This document shows, piece by piece, positions 43,487-56,183 of a stretch of DNA of 64,000 bases; position 1 is the first letter of the stretch; the number at the start of each line of letters is the position of its first letter. The notes under the pieces are model-generated. The model was not told where the DNA came from and searched no databases. It saw only the letters and a program-made list of their open reading frames with translations. This DNA is from Septoria linicola (taxonomy: Eukaryota > Ascomycota > Dothideomycetes > Mycosphaerellales > Mycosphaerellaceae), in NCBI GenBank assembly GCA_024114885.1, contig CP099427.1, positions 186,001-250,000 of the forward strand. The letters run 5' to 3'. The position numbers and the translations under genes were made by a program.

Positions 43487-44893
43487 GCGGGGTGCTGCAG
43501 GTAGAAGTGTTCGTGCTTCTAGGATCGGAATGTTAGCAGGATAATCGCGTTTTTGTTATAATCATTGGCGGAACTTGCAGGTGAGATCTTGTGCAACAAT
43601 GGCTCCTGACGTGGATCCAGCAAAAAGAGCTCGTGCGGGCAGGAGCTTCCAATCTGAGTAGTCGTGCTCTCCTTATGGTATCATGATGCTATGGCGCAGC
43701 TGATCGTGAAAGACAAACACCGGGTGATGCTATGCTATATCATCTGCTCACAATGCGGTCATGTGGCAGAAGGGAGGAAGTACGTTTCGCCAGTTGTCAT
43801 GACCACTTGATTTCAGGTTCTTGGCTTTCCAGCCCGTTCAACCCAAACCTTGCCGATGGCGGTGTACTCTACTAGCGGATCTATGACAAGAAGTCCAAAC
43901 CATCTCGAAACAACTCCGGGGCCGTTCCGATCAGATCTGACGCGATGCAAGTGCCTGCGATGCGTTTCAGCAGCACGACAATGCCTTCAAAAGCTGTCAC
44001 AGGAGCTGTTTAATGATCCTCTTTCCAAACGCAATCATGCAGTACCTGGACTAACCTGCTTTTGGAAACTCAAGATCGGCAATGGACCTACCATATGACG
44101 GAATCGCCAACACGTCCTGGAACGTTGAGAATCTTGGTCGTGGTAAACAGCCACAGGCCCGACACTGCTGAGCTTCCTTGGTGATTTAAGCACCGCTGAG
44201 CCACGAGCGCCCTTGACAGGCTGAGAAGCTTCGGCATACCGTGGACTCAATAGTAGGGGCGCGCGGCGTTTTGCTCGGCTAACTACCGCAAACTGGAGGT
44301 GCTGGCGCTCTCGCAATACTCAGAAGACCAGCCAGCTGGGCTTCTGTACGACGTGAGCTCTATCGGGTGCCCATCGGAGCGCTGCATACCCTGTATGTTC
44401 ACGTTCGTGGGGCCACCCTCCACCAATGCTTTCATGAGAATTGATTCACTTGACGCAAGCTCCTGGTCCAAGCTGAGCTAGATCTCGTGCCTCTTTCCCG
44501 AGGGATCTTTCATGTACACACCGAGTGGACGCCCATCTTCGTGAGGACCAGCAGACTGCGCCAGCGTTACGCGCAAGCAAAGTACGCAAGACAGTATGCC
44601 GGCACTCAAGCACCAGGCTCTGTCATGCTTTTATTCCACTGCAGAAATAGCTTGCGACCTGACTCCGCCTGCATGCGCAACGTACCCCTCGATCACCTCC
44701 GCACGATGCATAGTACTTGCAGACTGCCACCTCGGACAAGCAGCCAACGAGGGACTCATTTTCTCCATGCCCTCGCTTGTGCAGCTGCGAGAATTGTAAG
44801 AGATGTGTAGAAGTTTGGGGGGCAGGCGCGAGCATAGATGGGCCTGCCCCGGTGGTAGGTGAGTCTGGGAGTGTGAGATCGTGCACGACCACA
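43487..44893. other. Divergent intergenic region
   Basis: This 1.4-kb region separates the divergent sterol reductase (-) and carboxylesterase (+) genes and must hold both promoters. The frames present (up to 124 codons) have no recognised domain. Confidence 0.5.
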
Positions 44894-46693
44894 ATGAGCT
44901 CTTTTCTGGTATTGCTCTTTGGAGCGGCAATATCGTCAGCATTCGCATCTACCCTTGTCACCGTCAAAAATGGCACTATTCGCGGTGTCCATAGCAAAGA
45001 GTGGGATCAAGACTTGTTTCTAGGAATACCATATGCGCTGCCTCCGACCGGACAGCTTCGATTCAGATGGCCGCAGTCAATCAATGAGAGCTACGCCGAA
45101 GAGCTCGTTGCCACGCGGTATGGCGATAGCTGCTACCAGTACAACAACTACTACACGATGAGTGAGGACTGTTTGACGCTGAACGGTATGTTCCTGCGAC
45201 CCGGGCATCAGATCGGCCAGTTGATCGAATGTAGTAATACGCCCTGCTGGGTACCAGAACGTATCTCTGCCTGTGATCGTGTGGTTGTATGGAGGAGGTC
45301 TGTACTGGGGCTCAAGCGCAGATCCGCAATATAACATGTCGGGCATAGTCAAGACTGCTGCAGAATCTGAGCCGTTCATTGGAGTCAGCTTCAACTACAG
45401 ACTTGGCATCTGGGGCTTCCTCAGTACTCCGGAAGTGCAAGCTGAGGGCTCGTCGAATGCTGGGTTGCTTGACCAAAGAATGGCGATGAGGTGGGTGCAG
45501 GAAAACATTGCAGGTGAGTTTGCAGAAACTGAGCTGCTGCGGGCCAAAAGAAGCTGCACGACAATGACGAATTCTGGCTGACTTGGCTTCAAGCATTTGG
45601 CGGAGATCCTGCTAGAGTTACAGTGAGTCATGTCGAGTCTGTATGTTTGTCTGTATTCCTGACTCTTTCCGCTTAGTTGTGGGGTGAAAGTGCCGGGGCT
45701 CAGAGCATCGCATATCACATGCACAGCTATGACGGTCGCGACGACAAACTATACAGTGCGGCAATACTCGAATCGGGCAGCACAGTCGGCTGCCAGCTGA
45801 ATGCTCTGCCGTACTACAACGTGGCACATGAGAATCTCACGCGCTCAGTCGGCTGCTGGACAAGCAGTGATCGGCTCAATTGTCTGAGAAGCCTCAGCTC
45901 TGAGGCACTGTATGAAGCTAGACAATCACTGACCTGGAATCCGATAGTGGATGGGGAGTTCTTGACCGGCTATCCTGCTTCGCAATTGGCGCCTGCTGGT
46001 AAGTTTGTCAAGGTTCCTCTTCTCATTGGGACGAACACAGACGAAGGCGTTGGTTTCTCGATCAGAGGTACCAACACCACAGAAGATCTGTTCAATGCGC
46101 TACTATCCTGGCGTAACTACGTCCTGTCGCCGCCGAGCGTCAACAAACTTCTCGAGCTGTATCCCGAAGACCCGGCAATTGGCACTCCGGAGTACCTCAA
46201 GACCAACCAAACATTCCCGAGCTATGGTCTGCAATGGCGCCGATCCGGATCAATCGGCGGAGACCTGGTGATGCATTCTGGTAGACGCAAGATGAGCGAG
46301 CAATACAGCAACGCAGGCGTCCGCGACGTCTACTCTTACCGTTTCGATACACCGCTCTGGAACGCTAGCGTGGCAACTCTACCCGCAGGTGGCGTGAAGC
46401 ATTTCGACAATGTTGTCTTCTCCTTCCAGAACATCAGCGGTGCCATAGGACCTCAGCCCGAATACCAGCACTACACGGCCCACGCGACCACGATAGGAAA
46501 AGCCTATGCAGCGTTCGTGAGCAGGCACAACCCAAACTACAATGGAAGTTTCTTGCCACACTGGCCGACCTATGAGGTACAGGAGCCAAAGAACATGGTA
46601 CTAAATGCCAGTGACAGCTGGGTTGAGGATGACACTTGGAGAAAGGAGGGCATCGCGTTCATTAACGAGATCAGCAGGGAACTACTGGCGTGA
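44894..46693 (+). CDS. Secreted type-B carboxylesterase/lipase
   Basis: Four exons (44894-45185, 45235-45513, 45594-45622, 45677-46693) give 539 codons (538 aa). Introns are 49, 80 and 54 nt; exon 3 is a 29-nt micro-exon, and the 45234 acceptor (gaatgtag) restores the expected DCLTLNVIRPAG junction. A signal peptide covers about residues 1-18. Alpha/beta-hydrolase landmarks: EDCLTLN, the oxyanion-hole loop WLYGGGLYWGSS, nucleophile Ser205 in WGESAGAQS, acidic residue in GTNTDEGVGFS, and a candidate His in GGVKHFDNVVF (usual form YHGxE). Several N-x-S/T sites suggest glycosylation. It hydrolyses carboxyl esters; the substrate cannot be told. The first ATG in a good context (accacaATGAG) is used. 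Confidence 0.87.
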
Positions 46694-47327
46694 TTGAGGC
46701 GGCGGCAACGGCATGTCACCTTTGGTCGCGAAGACATTGCGCCCGATGATACTCAGCTGTCCAAGACTGCTGTGAAGTGTCGTACTATCGACTCACATAG
46801 CAGAAGGATCTTGGTCTACATGACATTCAACGTCGCTCACGCTTTATGCACAAGCCTCACGCAGACTTGATAAAGGCGATACAGGAAAGTGGCCACGAAT
46901 ATCGGAAGTATCCCTCGTGAGTTCTTCGCGTCCCATATTTGTCACACTATCACTAACGATGATTGTGATCTCGCTCCTGCTATACCGAGTTCCACACTCT
47001 GTGCCTGTCGGGCTGACACTGCAGCCTTAGCTGTCTTACGTTTTTGTTTGGCGTTGCGGCGTTCTGCGCTAACTAGTGAAGACTTGCATCTTTGTGCCCT
47101 CGATTGTTCCACGAGTGTGCAGAACACCAGGCATTAACTTACGTGCCTTCACTGGCATCTGTCCGGTGGACGAGTTGCGACAAGCATAAAACTCTCTTGC
47201 ATTTTCTGCCCAACAGTGCTGAACACTTATCACAACAGTCTCTTACCACGATCACGGACTTTTTGCCTGCTACCTGCTACTCGTACCAAACCACAAAGCG
47301 TTTCAGTTTCCAGCACAAGCGCAAGCC
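46694..47327. other. Intergenic region, carboxylesterase to GTPase
   Basis: This holds the carboxylesterase 3' flank and the GTPase promoter. Frames are short and unconvincing. No further element was seen. Confidence 0.5.
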
Positions 47328-50297
47328 ATGTCGAACTCGCACGATGAGGAAGCCTCACAGCGCTCGCAATACGCCACATCTGCGGGGGTTCCAAGCGGGA
47401 TTGCCTCTTCTAATACTTCGAGCACACACAAGCGAGTAGGCTCGACGTCTCCAAGCACCTTGCGCAAGATACAACCGCAGTCAGCTCCGAGCCGCATCGG
47501 TGCACCGATGGCTTCTGGCAAGCGCCAGAGATCTGGAGAAAGCACTATGCCAGCCGCGCAAGAACTGGACTTTGGCAAGTGCAGCTTGTCAGGACCTCGC
47601 TGTGGACAGCCCCAAATGGCGACGTCGCATCGACATTCCCCGTGGTGTCATGCCTTGGTGCCGCAAGTGGAGCGTCTCACCCTAGAGATCTGCGATGGTT
47701 TTCTCAAGACAGTGTCCAATGTTGGGGGTCGCAAGCACGCAGCTTTGGCACTGAAGTGTAGGAATATCGATCAGATCAAGGACTTGAAGCTCGTCTACTC
47801 GGAGTCCAAACCAGTTGCGCTCGTTGGCAGCATGGGCGCAGGCAAGTCGCAACTGACAAACGCCCTACTGGGGCTCAGTGGTGCGGCCATCACTGTGAGG
47901 ACGAATACTCCCTGAACGAAAAACACCAGCTAACATTGTTCAGAGCGACTCTACTCGTGGAACCAACACCATTCTCGAGTTCCGTGCTCCCAAGGGCGAC
48001 CAGACCACGAAGTTCATACTTGAGATTGTCTGCTACTCTGCTGACCAGATCAAAGGCCAGCTTTGGGGCTATATCTGTAAGATCCACGACTATTTCCAAT
48101 TGAGGGTTCAAATTGCAGATGCGGGTGAAGATGCAGACTTTGATCCCGCGGAACTGGAAGAGCAGCGTAGGCACTACAGCACTGCTTGTACAATCCTCCT
48201 CACAGTTCTGTGCGGGAGTGATATCCTTGGAACGCAACTACAGGACCTCGAAACCTTCAAGAGCTTTCTCGATACCAACATCGACGGGCGTGCCCGCATC
48301 GATGACCCAGGCTTAATCGAGCTTTGCAACACGATTTGCGAGGCCGTAACAGCCTTTCTGGAATTGCAAGGAGTATCCAACGACGTCAAAGCGTTTGAAG
48401 TAGACGACATCGATGCGCTGGAAGATGCTATGTACGAGACCATACGTCCATCGATCAGTGACGAGAGTCAGCAACATCTCTGGCCACTGGTACGCAAGGC
48501 TGTGGTTCATTACGACAGCAAGGAACTGCTGAACATGGGTGTCGTCATTGCAGATATGCCAGGCTTGCAGGATACCAACGAGACGATCGTGGACAGCACT
48601 TCGGCTTACCTCGCCGCTGCTGGGACGATATTACTGGCAGCACCCGTCACTCGCATTGCGGAGTTTACAGAAATCGATGAGTGCCTGCGGCGTTGTATTC
48701 AGCTGCGAAAGGCCAAGAACATTGTCCTTGTCGCTACCAAGGCCGACATGCTTGCCAAAGTCTTGAAGCCCGCCGACAGGAAGAAGCTGTCGCCACAGGA
48801 TGATGCCAGCATTCGCTCCGCTGAGGACGAGATCTCCGCCATCGAACAGGAGCTTGCCGATCGTGAAGGGGAGAAGAGCCGCCTGGTCGAGGCTGAGGAA
48901 TGGAAGGCAGTGCACGACTATGTCGTAGAGACGCCCGACCTCAAGTCACGTATGGCCCGCGCCGTCAGAAAGAGAACGCGTGCTGTACGGCAATTAACCA
49001 AGACCAATCTTGAAGCTCAGCTCAATGGCAAGCTCAGAGATCTATCCCACTCCGGCCACGGTCCCGACTTGAAGGTGGTCTTCTCATCCGCGCAAACCTT
49101 GGAGCAGCACATCGACGGCTCAGGGCTTTCACTGACGACGATGAGCTAGAAGACACTGGCGTGCCGACACTCACCAGGATGCTCTTTGAGCAGCCTGCGC
49201 GGGAGTGGTTCGATAAGCTGTGGAAGACATGCACCGAGCACATACCAACGCTGCTGTCCTCAATTACCAACCTGATGTCCAAGAGTCCCGATCAAATGCA
49301 GATGGATGCAAGGGCGAGACTGAACAATATCATCGATGCGGGCACAGACGCAGCTCTGACAGCTCTTGATCATGGGCTTGCCGCTCTGTTCGCGCAGTGC
49401 GTGCAAGCTGGCTTCACCACTGCTAACAAAACTTCTTGGATGGCGAGGGCTCAGCTCCGTCTGGATACCTGGTTGACGTGGCATACTCGCACGGTACATG
49501 CGTTTTGCAAGAGAAACGGGCACTGGAAACGCAATGGAACTCGGGTTTCTTGGAATGAGACGATTCGGCGACTGTTCACTAACAGTCTCGATGTATCCTT
49601 CACATCGCTCAATGATAACGTGCAGCCTGCAATGAACCATTTTGCCGACAACCTCAACGACTCTATATTCAAGCGATTACATGAAGATGACATTGTAGCA
49701 GTCCTCGACCCAAGGGACAAGAACCTGCGCGGTACTATTGTTGGGCAGCAGGACGAATTCTCTACCGATCTCAAGGACTTTCTGGACACGCTTCGAAACC
49801 TTGTCGAAGACATACGCCTGCGCTGCGTGCTTGGCGGCAGTGGCTCATATGTCCATGGTGAGATGGAACGCAGCTACGCGCTAGCTGCATCTTTCGACCA
49901 GAAGTCGTACCCGCATGTGAGGGGCGCCGCGAACAAGCTGCTCCCAGGGAACAGTGCTCTTGCTGATCGCATCGACACTCTTCGATCCAAACTAAGTCGA
50001 CCAGGTCCAGACAATCTTTTCGAACGCGTCGAGGCTCGTGTGGATTCAGACTTTGACGAAGGACGAAAAATGTTCCTGAACGCGCTCTCAAAGCGACTGG
50101 CAAAGCTGAAGGCTGCGATCATGGACGACTTTGACAGCAAGTATGGCATAGAAGGTGAAGAAGTGCCGCTAGCTGCCCACGTGGCGACGGAGCTGGCGAC
50201 AGCGGCGCAACATGCGCTTCGTCGGTTGAAGCAGGACATCCAGCCGACGCTAGAGCAGTGCAAGAAGCTCGATGACTCAGGATGTGGAGAACCATGA
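47328..50297 (+). pseudogene. Large dynamin-like / SLIP-GC-like GTPase with apparent frameshift
   Basis: The first exon (47328-47894, 189 codons) ends right after the P-loop GSMGAGKS (residues 167-174). A 49-nt GT-AG intron (47895-47943) leads to a frame that stays open to a TAG at 49147. Protein homology then appears to continue in another frame (open to 50297, 378 codons from 49161). G3 is ADMPGLQDTN and G4 is VATKAD. A long helical C-terminal part (WFDKLWKTCTEHIPTLLSSI and onward) follows, as in large GTPases annotated as nuclear GTPase SLIP-GC. The two frames overlap at about 49110-49147, where the sequence has effectively shifted by one base (or two the other way). I found no GT-AG pair that repairs this. 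It is either a recent null allele or a sequencing error; an intact gene of ~980 residues is likely otherwise. The N-terminus (about 80-110) reads oddly, so an additional intron is possible. Confidence 0.7.
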
Positions 50298-51138
50298 TGG
50301 GTGGTCCAAGCACATTTGGAACTGTCGCCGAAGCGCAGACATCTGGCAAGCTGCTGGTGGGGCCACTGCGTCCCCACAGTGAGCATGAGCCATGAAGCAA
50401 GGACCAACGACAGGGGGTGTGTGAGCTGCACTCAAGTCCTGCGGAAATGAGACTGTTCACTTTCCCAATCGTTCACTCGTGCGTACTGGATCAAGCGTTC
50501 GCGCTTCATGCCGCGTGCGGGTCACCAAGCAACAACCACAACCGACTGCGACCGACTCTGCGCCGTTTGAGCCGGTATTTGCACCACGCGGACAATGCAT
50601 ACAATCACGGCATCTCCTGATCATGGCGTAATCCCGAATCAGTACGGTGGCACGTGTCGTTCGGCGAATTGCCTTGGCACGACCAGACAGTTCTTGGCGC
50701 TTCTCTATGGAGCATGTCTCGCATATCTCCAACTCAAACCACGCCAAGCTCGCTGCTAAGCTCAAAATGCCCCAGTGTTATCTGCATTCGCCGGGTGCTG
50801 CCATGTGTGCCCCGTGGAGGCTGATGGTTCTCGCAAGGCTGAATGTCGGGCCTCCAGTGCCATTGGAAGTCTATGTACTAGTCCGGGATATTGCCCGACC
50901 TCACTGATAGCGACTTCTAGTAAAGCACGCATTACACACGAGGGAAGATACAAGGCAATCGCCGGCGATAGGCGTTGTTCTAGAAACCCTATAGAAAGTA
51001 TAGAAAGGGACTTCACGCCCGACATTGGAGCCTCATCAGCACAGCATCGTCCAGTCCAGTCTTCAGCAGCACCCAGCGACCTTCCAGCAGCCTCGATCAT
51101 CCAACCAATCTTCTCCAAGCTCCACACAATCCGTCAAC
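50298..51138. other. Intergenic region with promoter of the small secreted protein
   Basis: Short frames only. The last ~130 bases before 51139 are C/A-rich leader sequence. Confidence 0.5.
50990..51007 (+). promoter_or_regulatory. Tandem TATAGAAAG, possible core promoter element
   Basis: A 9-nt motif TATAGAAAG occurs twice back to back, about 130-150 bp before the start codon at 51139. That is a plausible distance for a TATA-like element in a strongly expressed fungal gene. The assignment is based on position and sequence only. Confidence 0.35.
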
Positions 51139-51854
51139 ATGAAGTTCACAGCCATTGCCCTTTCCGCCATGGTCGGCGCCGCCTTCGCCGCTCCAACAGA
51201 GCACAAGTTTGTCCAGCCAGGTGGTAACCACGACTACAAGGTGGTTTCGGGCGGCTCTGGATCAGGCAGTGAGCTCACAAAGCGTATCAAGCGCGATCTT
51301 GCCATTGCCATGGGCACCGTTGGAGTCTCGTTGGTCGGCGGTTTCTTCGCTGGTCCAGTCGCCAACCGTATCCTCAACGACGTCTTTGGCGTGCAGAAGA
51401 AGCGCAGCATACACGTAAACGTGGATGATCTCACCTTTGATGAGGCACGCGAGATCTACATTGAGCACTTCGTCGACACGACTTTCAAGGAGAATCCCTT
51501 CGGCGGAGAGACCGACGCTGCGGTCTGTGCTGGTGTCGGATACTACATCAGTGACCCATCGGCAACCCTGGATGCTGTGGCACTCAAGTTCAGTGCCGAT
51601 GGACAGGAGCATGAGTAAGTCGTTCGATATTGCTGTGCATATGTCTTTGAGCCGACGCTGACCTTGTTGCAGATACGACTGCTTCGTCCTCAAGGGTCCA
51701 GTCGCCATCGAGGTCAAGAATGCCACTGAAGCTGACGTAAGTCAATCTGCGTCACTCTCTTGAGCGACTGATGTGCTGACAAGGTTTCTCCTAGTTTGCC
51801 TACGCCGCCCCAGTGAACGCCACCTTCAAGAATGGTGTCCTTACCATCTCTTAA
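51139..51854 (+). CDS. Small secreted protein of unknown function with dibasic sites
   Basis: Three exons (51139-51614, 51673-51736, 51795-51854) give 199 aa, with introns of 58 nt each and GTAAGT donors. A clear signal peptide (MKFTAIALSAMVGAAFA, residues 1-17) is followed by APTEHKF. Dibasic sites at LTKRIKRD and QKKRS look like Kex2 processing signals. Between them lies a hydrophobic Gly/Ala-rich stretch, LAIAMGTVGVSLVGGFFAGPVANRILNDVFG. The mature C-part (IHVNVDDLTFDEAREIYIEHFVDTTF onward) has only two cysteines (AAVCAG and YDCFVLKG) and ends in a beta-rich NATFKNGVLTIS. No family is recognised. The strong leader, good splice sites and signal peptide suggest an expressed extracellular protein. 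Effector-like or antimicrobial roles are guesses. Confidence 0.8.
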
Positions 51855-52745
51855 GCATTGGAAACAAAGCAATAATTGACGACTGGTTCACGTATAATGA
51901 GAGACGAGAGGATTGGATGAGCGCATTGATGGCATTTATCGCACAGGCACGGCTGTGCGACTGATTGTGTATGAATAGAGCACGCTTGCTGGGCTGAATT
52001 GTGCTTGGATCGCGAGGGCTGAGACTTTTTAAAGGTACATACTTATAAACGGAAGCAAATCTACAGCGATGTTACATCAGATGCAACCTACCGTTACTGG
52101 TGTCGTTGATGTTCATCACGATCACCAAACCTTGTCGGCTGTGATCCAAAAGTAGCTTTTGAGTCCGCCCGGACATCCCTCCACGAGCAGTGTTTCATCC
52201 GTCGTTGCAGAACGCAGATCCTATGCTCATCTCATGTTTCAGAGATGACTGATGCGACGACCAATCATTTCGCTTGGACGAGTCGTTCGAGTTCTCAGAC
52301 TGATGGACGACATTCAAGTTTGAACATGCTTGTGATTTCTCGGGTAGACTGCAGCTTTGCTCTACTGCGCCCGTCTCACGACTCTGTACAAAGCCGTCGC
52401 TGGCCATGTAATCAGATGGCGCTCAGCAAATCAAATTTCAAGTAAATACAAATGCGCCTCGAAGCGCCGGATAACCTCAGAGATCGTGCTTCGATGAGCG
52501 ATGATCTCTTTCATTTCCAACTCCGTTGTCTACGCCTCTCCTGCGCCAGGCTATGAAAGACTTCAGCAACAAAGTGGTATTCGTCGTTATTCGTCATGGG
52601 AAGCAAGCGAATCGTGCGACCTGCTCTCGTGCTCGAGGCCGGGCAAGTCGCAGCATCATTAGAATCGTCTCGGATGAATCATATGTTGTGGAATGTTGGT
52701 GGCCGTGTGTGGGGTGGTGAACAAACGGGACTTTCGATGCCAGAT
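51855..52745. other. Convergent intergenic region
   Basis: This lies between the small secreted protein gene (+) and the disordered protein gene (-), and holds two 3' flanks. Short frames only; no repeat seen. Confidence 0.5.
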
Positions 52746-53717
52746 CTATGCCTCAGATGCAGATCCCGATGCTTCTGTCGACGATTCTTCGTCGATCTTG
52801 TGGATTCTTTCTTGTTTGATCGTAGGCGTGGGTTCTTCCGAAGATGCTTTCGATGAAGAGACGTCGTCCTCGGCCTCGATTTTTCTCCTCTTACCCTTTG
52901 GTGCAGGATCTAGAGGTGTACGGCAGTATGTGACTGTTCGTGTGACGACGTGCCGGACATGGACCTTGCCAGAGGGTCCACCAACATCTGTGTGTGCTTC
53001 GCGTGGTGAGAAAGTGGCGCTCCAGGGTGCAGCGCTGAGTGGAGTAGAGCTGTACGGCGAAGGTACTGACTGGGCTAACGCAAGTGCGGGTGAGAATGGT
53101 GATTGCGGGATGTGTAGTCTTCGTGGTGTGCGAGCTGATCGTGGTGCTGGCTTGACGAAAGCTGAAGGTGGTATGATCACTCTGGGAGATTCTGGCCGCT
53201 TGCTCGATGTCGAGGCGGCACTTCTCATCGAGACGACGCTGAGTTCTGTTGCGTTCGAGTCGCAGGAAGTATTGCGAGACAGCGAAGGCTGAGATGGTGG
53301 TGGGCTGATCAATGATTTTGGTCCAGACAGATCTGAGCTACTTCTCTCAAACGATCGATCGAAGCTCTTGTCATTGAAGCTGAACTTGGCACTAGTAGTA
53401 GATGCTGGGCTCTGAATTGCAGGGGAAAAGTTCTTGAGAAAGTCCAGATAAGCTGAAGGTGGGGTGATTGGTGTTCGAAGAGCATCGTCCTTCCTCGTGA
53501 AGCTCGGGGTGCTAACCATGGGACTTGAGATCTCCGAAGGAAAGGTGCCAGATCCGGGCGTCGGTAGCGACGAAGTGTTGACTCTTGGACATGACTTCTT
53601 GTCGAAGCCAGCAGCAGCCATGGTGGCAGACGATGTTGCAGTAGCCATGGTGGGATGTCGTCGTTTACGAGAGGAGACGACCGAAGAATCAAATGAATGA
53701 ATCGGCAACGACGACAC
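52746..53717 (-). CDS. Ser/Pro-rich, mostly disordered hypothetical protein
   Basis: A single exon of 323 aa from the first ATG; the ATG at residue 24 (53648) is an alternative start (MATATSSATMAAAG). Most of the protein is low-complexity Ser/Pro/Thr. Candidate ordered or conserved patches are TPITPPSAYLDFLKNFSPA (about residues 82-100), RRLHIPQSPFSPALA and GKVHVRHVVTRTVTYCRTPLDPAPKGKRRKIE, which also contains a bipartite-like nuclear signal. Many SP/TP sites suggest phosphorylation by proline-directed kinases. I recognise no domain. A nuclear regulatory role is inferred only from composition. Confidence 0.7.
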   Translation of the reverse strand: MSSLPIHSFDSSVVSSRKRRHPTMATATSSATMAAAGFDKKSCPRVNTSSLPTPGSGTFPSEISSPMVSTPSFTRKDDALRTPITPPSAYLDFLKNFSPAIQSPASTTSAKFSFNDKSFDRSFERSSSDLSGPKSLISPPPSQPSLSRNTSCDSNATELSVVSMRSAASTSSKRPESPRVIIPPSAFVKPAPRSARTPRRLHIPQSPFSPALALAQSVPSPYSSTPLSAAPWSATFSPREAHTDVGGPSGKVHVRHVVTRTVTYCRTPLDPAPKGKRRKIEAEDDVSSSKASSEEPTPTIKQERIHKIDEESSTEASGSASEA

Positions 53718-56183
53718 TCCAGACCTGCAAGCTGTGTGAGCGAGGCCGGTAAAGAAGAAGCGGCAGAAGAGCGGCAGCTGGAGGGGAGATGCCTTGGGAT
53801 TAAAGCGAACTCTGTGCGTGCTTACCTGATGCCCGCCGGTGCTTCAGAGCACATTGCTACTTGCCCGCAAAGAGACATGCAAGATAGTCTGCTACTGCAG
53901 AAGCGCTATCCAACTATTCTTGGTTCGGCGCGTACAGAGAACAATCGACAGTATTTACTTCCACCTTGCAAGGGCCGTGAGGTCATGCAAGCGTGATAAT
54001 AGTACGCCAATAGGAGAGTGTGCCAGCTGCTCGGGCCAGTGTTAGTGGTCTAGTAACGTGCTATGATTCGTCGGCGATCGAGCGGCGCGGAGGAGCAGTA
54101 GAGCGGGCGGCTATTTCAGAGTTGTTGCCTGTAGGCGCCCAGTTGTCATTGGCTGTTCATTGACCGGAGCAAGGCTGAATGTCCCCACAATCAACTTGCT
54201 AACAGAAGTGCACGAGTGTGTTGTCGATGTCTCCGTGAACGCTGATCGCCTCAGCTGTTCGCTCGCTTCTCCGGCGACTGTTGCTTGTGTGTAGATCTCC
54301 AGGAATTAAGCAGGTCCCAGGTGAAGGGAGAGTCAGACCAGTGGCTTGGAAAACTCAGCGATGTGACGAATGAGCAGAGGTGCTGCGGCTGTCTGGGATC
54401 CGATGACAGGGAAGCTTTGGGTGGAGCCAACGCTGAAAGTCAAAAAGCCTTCTGAACGTGATGGATGCTCTCTCCAACATGAGGCACAGTCCGCCTTTAT
54501 GCTGATCGCAAGCGCCGTGCAGATGTCCATAAACCCAACATCTGCCAGGGCAACAATATGCGGCGTCTGCAAACCACATCCAACATCCTGCAAGAAAGCC
54601 TTGCGAGCAGAGGAGTGGGCTTTGCGTCGGCCTATGCGCGCGTCACGAGACGGAGAATAGGTACGTAGCCCAGCGTGTCGCTCAGGACAGGAATAGCTTC
54701 TTCATCTGCCGAAACCAGCAGCAAGCAGACAGCCAGTAGCATAGCTGTCGACGGTAGCACATGGCGCGGGAAGAGCCTCTTTACGCCAGGTTGGTCTCTC
54801 GGAGACGCCATTGCTGCCATAAAGAGACTGCATCAAGAACCGCCAACGGACTCAGCGATGCGCCCATGAACAGTGAGCGGAGCAGGCACCAGATCATGAG
54901 CTAGATGACGACTCAATGTCGCCAATAGATCGGCCAAGGAGTCTTACTTGCATACAGAACCATGTGGCGACACGAGGATCGCCTTTTTCGCAGAAGGCAG
55001 ATTCGCGATCTTACTGGTCTAAAGATCACATCGCCGTACAAGATCTGCTCAGACAAAACTCAGTGCTGAAGACTTCGGGGCGTCGACGGACTTCGGTCCA
55101 TTTTCGACTTGCCGTGTCTGGTACAAAAGTACATCAGCCGTGCCGAACTTGGAATTCTCGTGCGTGACCTGGTTGTCCGGCTTGGAAGTTTGGTTCTCCA
55201 TGTGATAGCTCTTGGTGTGCCACTCTTAAGTCGTGTCTTCACCTCGGGCCCGAACCATTGAGAGGCATTCAACAGCACTTTGGTCTGTCACGAGGACCGA
55301 ATCACCACTTGGCTGGAGTTGGAGCCAACATCTACTCGCCAATCGTGGCGAATGAGGCAGTGAACCGCTTGTTATGACATCCAAGTACTCAACCTGTGGT
55401 CATGGCCTGGATACAAGATCTCGATAGCTGCCGTGAAGATGCCGCTATCGTCGCTTACCTACACCTCAATGGCAGGCAAGGCTGAGCTGCACACCATCTC
55501 GATTGTCGGATGGTGATGTCTCCGGGAGAAACTTGAATGAGCGGGAGCGAATCACCAGAAGTAGCGCAATAGTGGAAGTCGAAGGTGGTACGATGTGACG
55601 TGAAGTTGGATCGTTGGCCGGTATGGACTCGAATGGAAGGCGTATTGATCGACAACCTCTTGGCAGACGCTCTTGCCAACATTTTGCGCAGATACACGAT
55701 TGACCGCCAGATGCCTGCTGACACTGGCCTTGTTTGATTCGCGCTCGCTGATCTGAGCTTGTCTACAGGTCTCTGCCAACCAGCAACGCTTATACAATAC
55801 AACCCGAGCTTTCTAGTGTATCGATTCTGAGCATCAAGTTCGAGATTGAGGGACAATTTACGATTAGTGGCATTTTCCATCGTCAACTCAGCACCCAGTG
55901 CTCCGTCTTGTCGTCAATCTCGTGATAATGGAGGAAGGTAGATTGACGCTCGTCGTTGAAGTGCCACATGCAGATCTGCCAAGCGCTCAAACACTTGATG
56001 AGGTGAACAGCTGACCAAATGGAACCATTTCCTCACAATTAACAATGGCCGTTCCCGTGACCCAGCATCGTTCACTCCTTGAGCGTGCGGCAAGCAGCAG
56101 GTTAAACTTGAAGTCACAACCATGTCCCCCAAATGATACAACATTGTCAAATGGAGCATGCAAACCACCAAAAGCAGCACAAC
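53718..56183. other. 2.5-kb gene-poor interval
   Basis: Frames of at most 143 codons (55455-55886, minus) show no domain. The disordered-protein promoter lies at the left end and the membrane-protein promoter at the right. No structural RNA or repeat was recognised. Confidence 0.4.
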
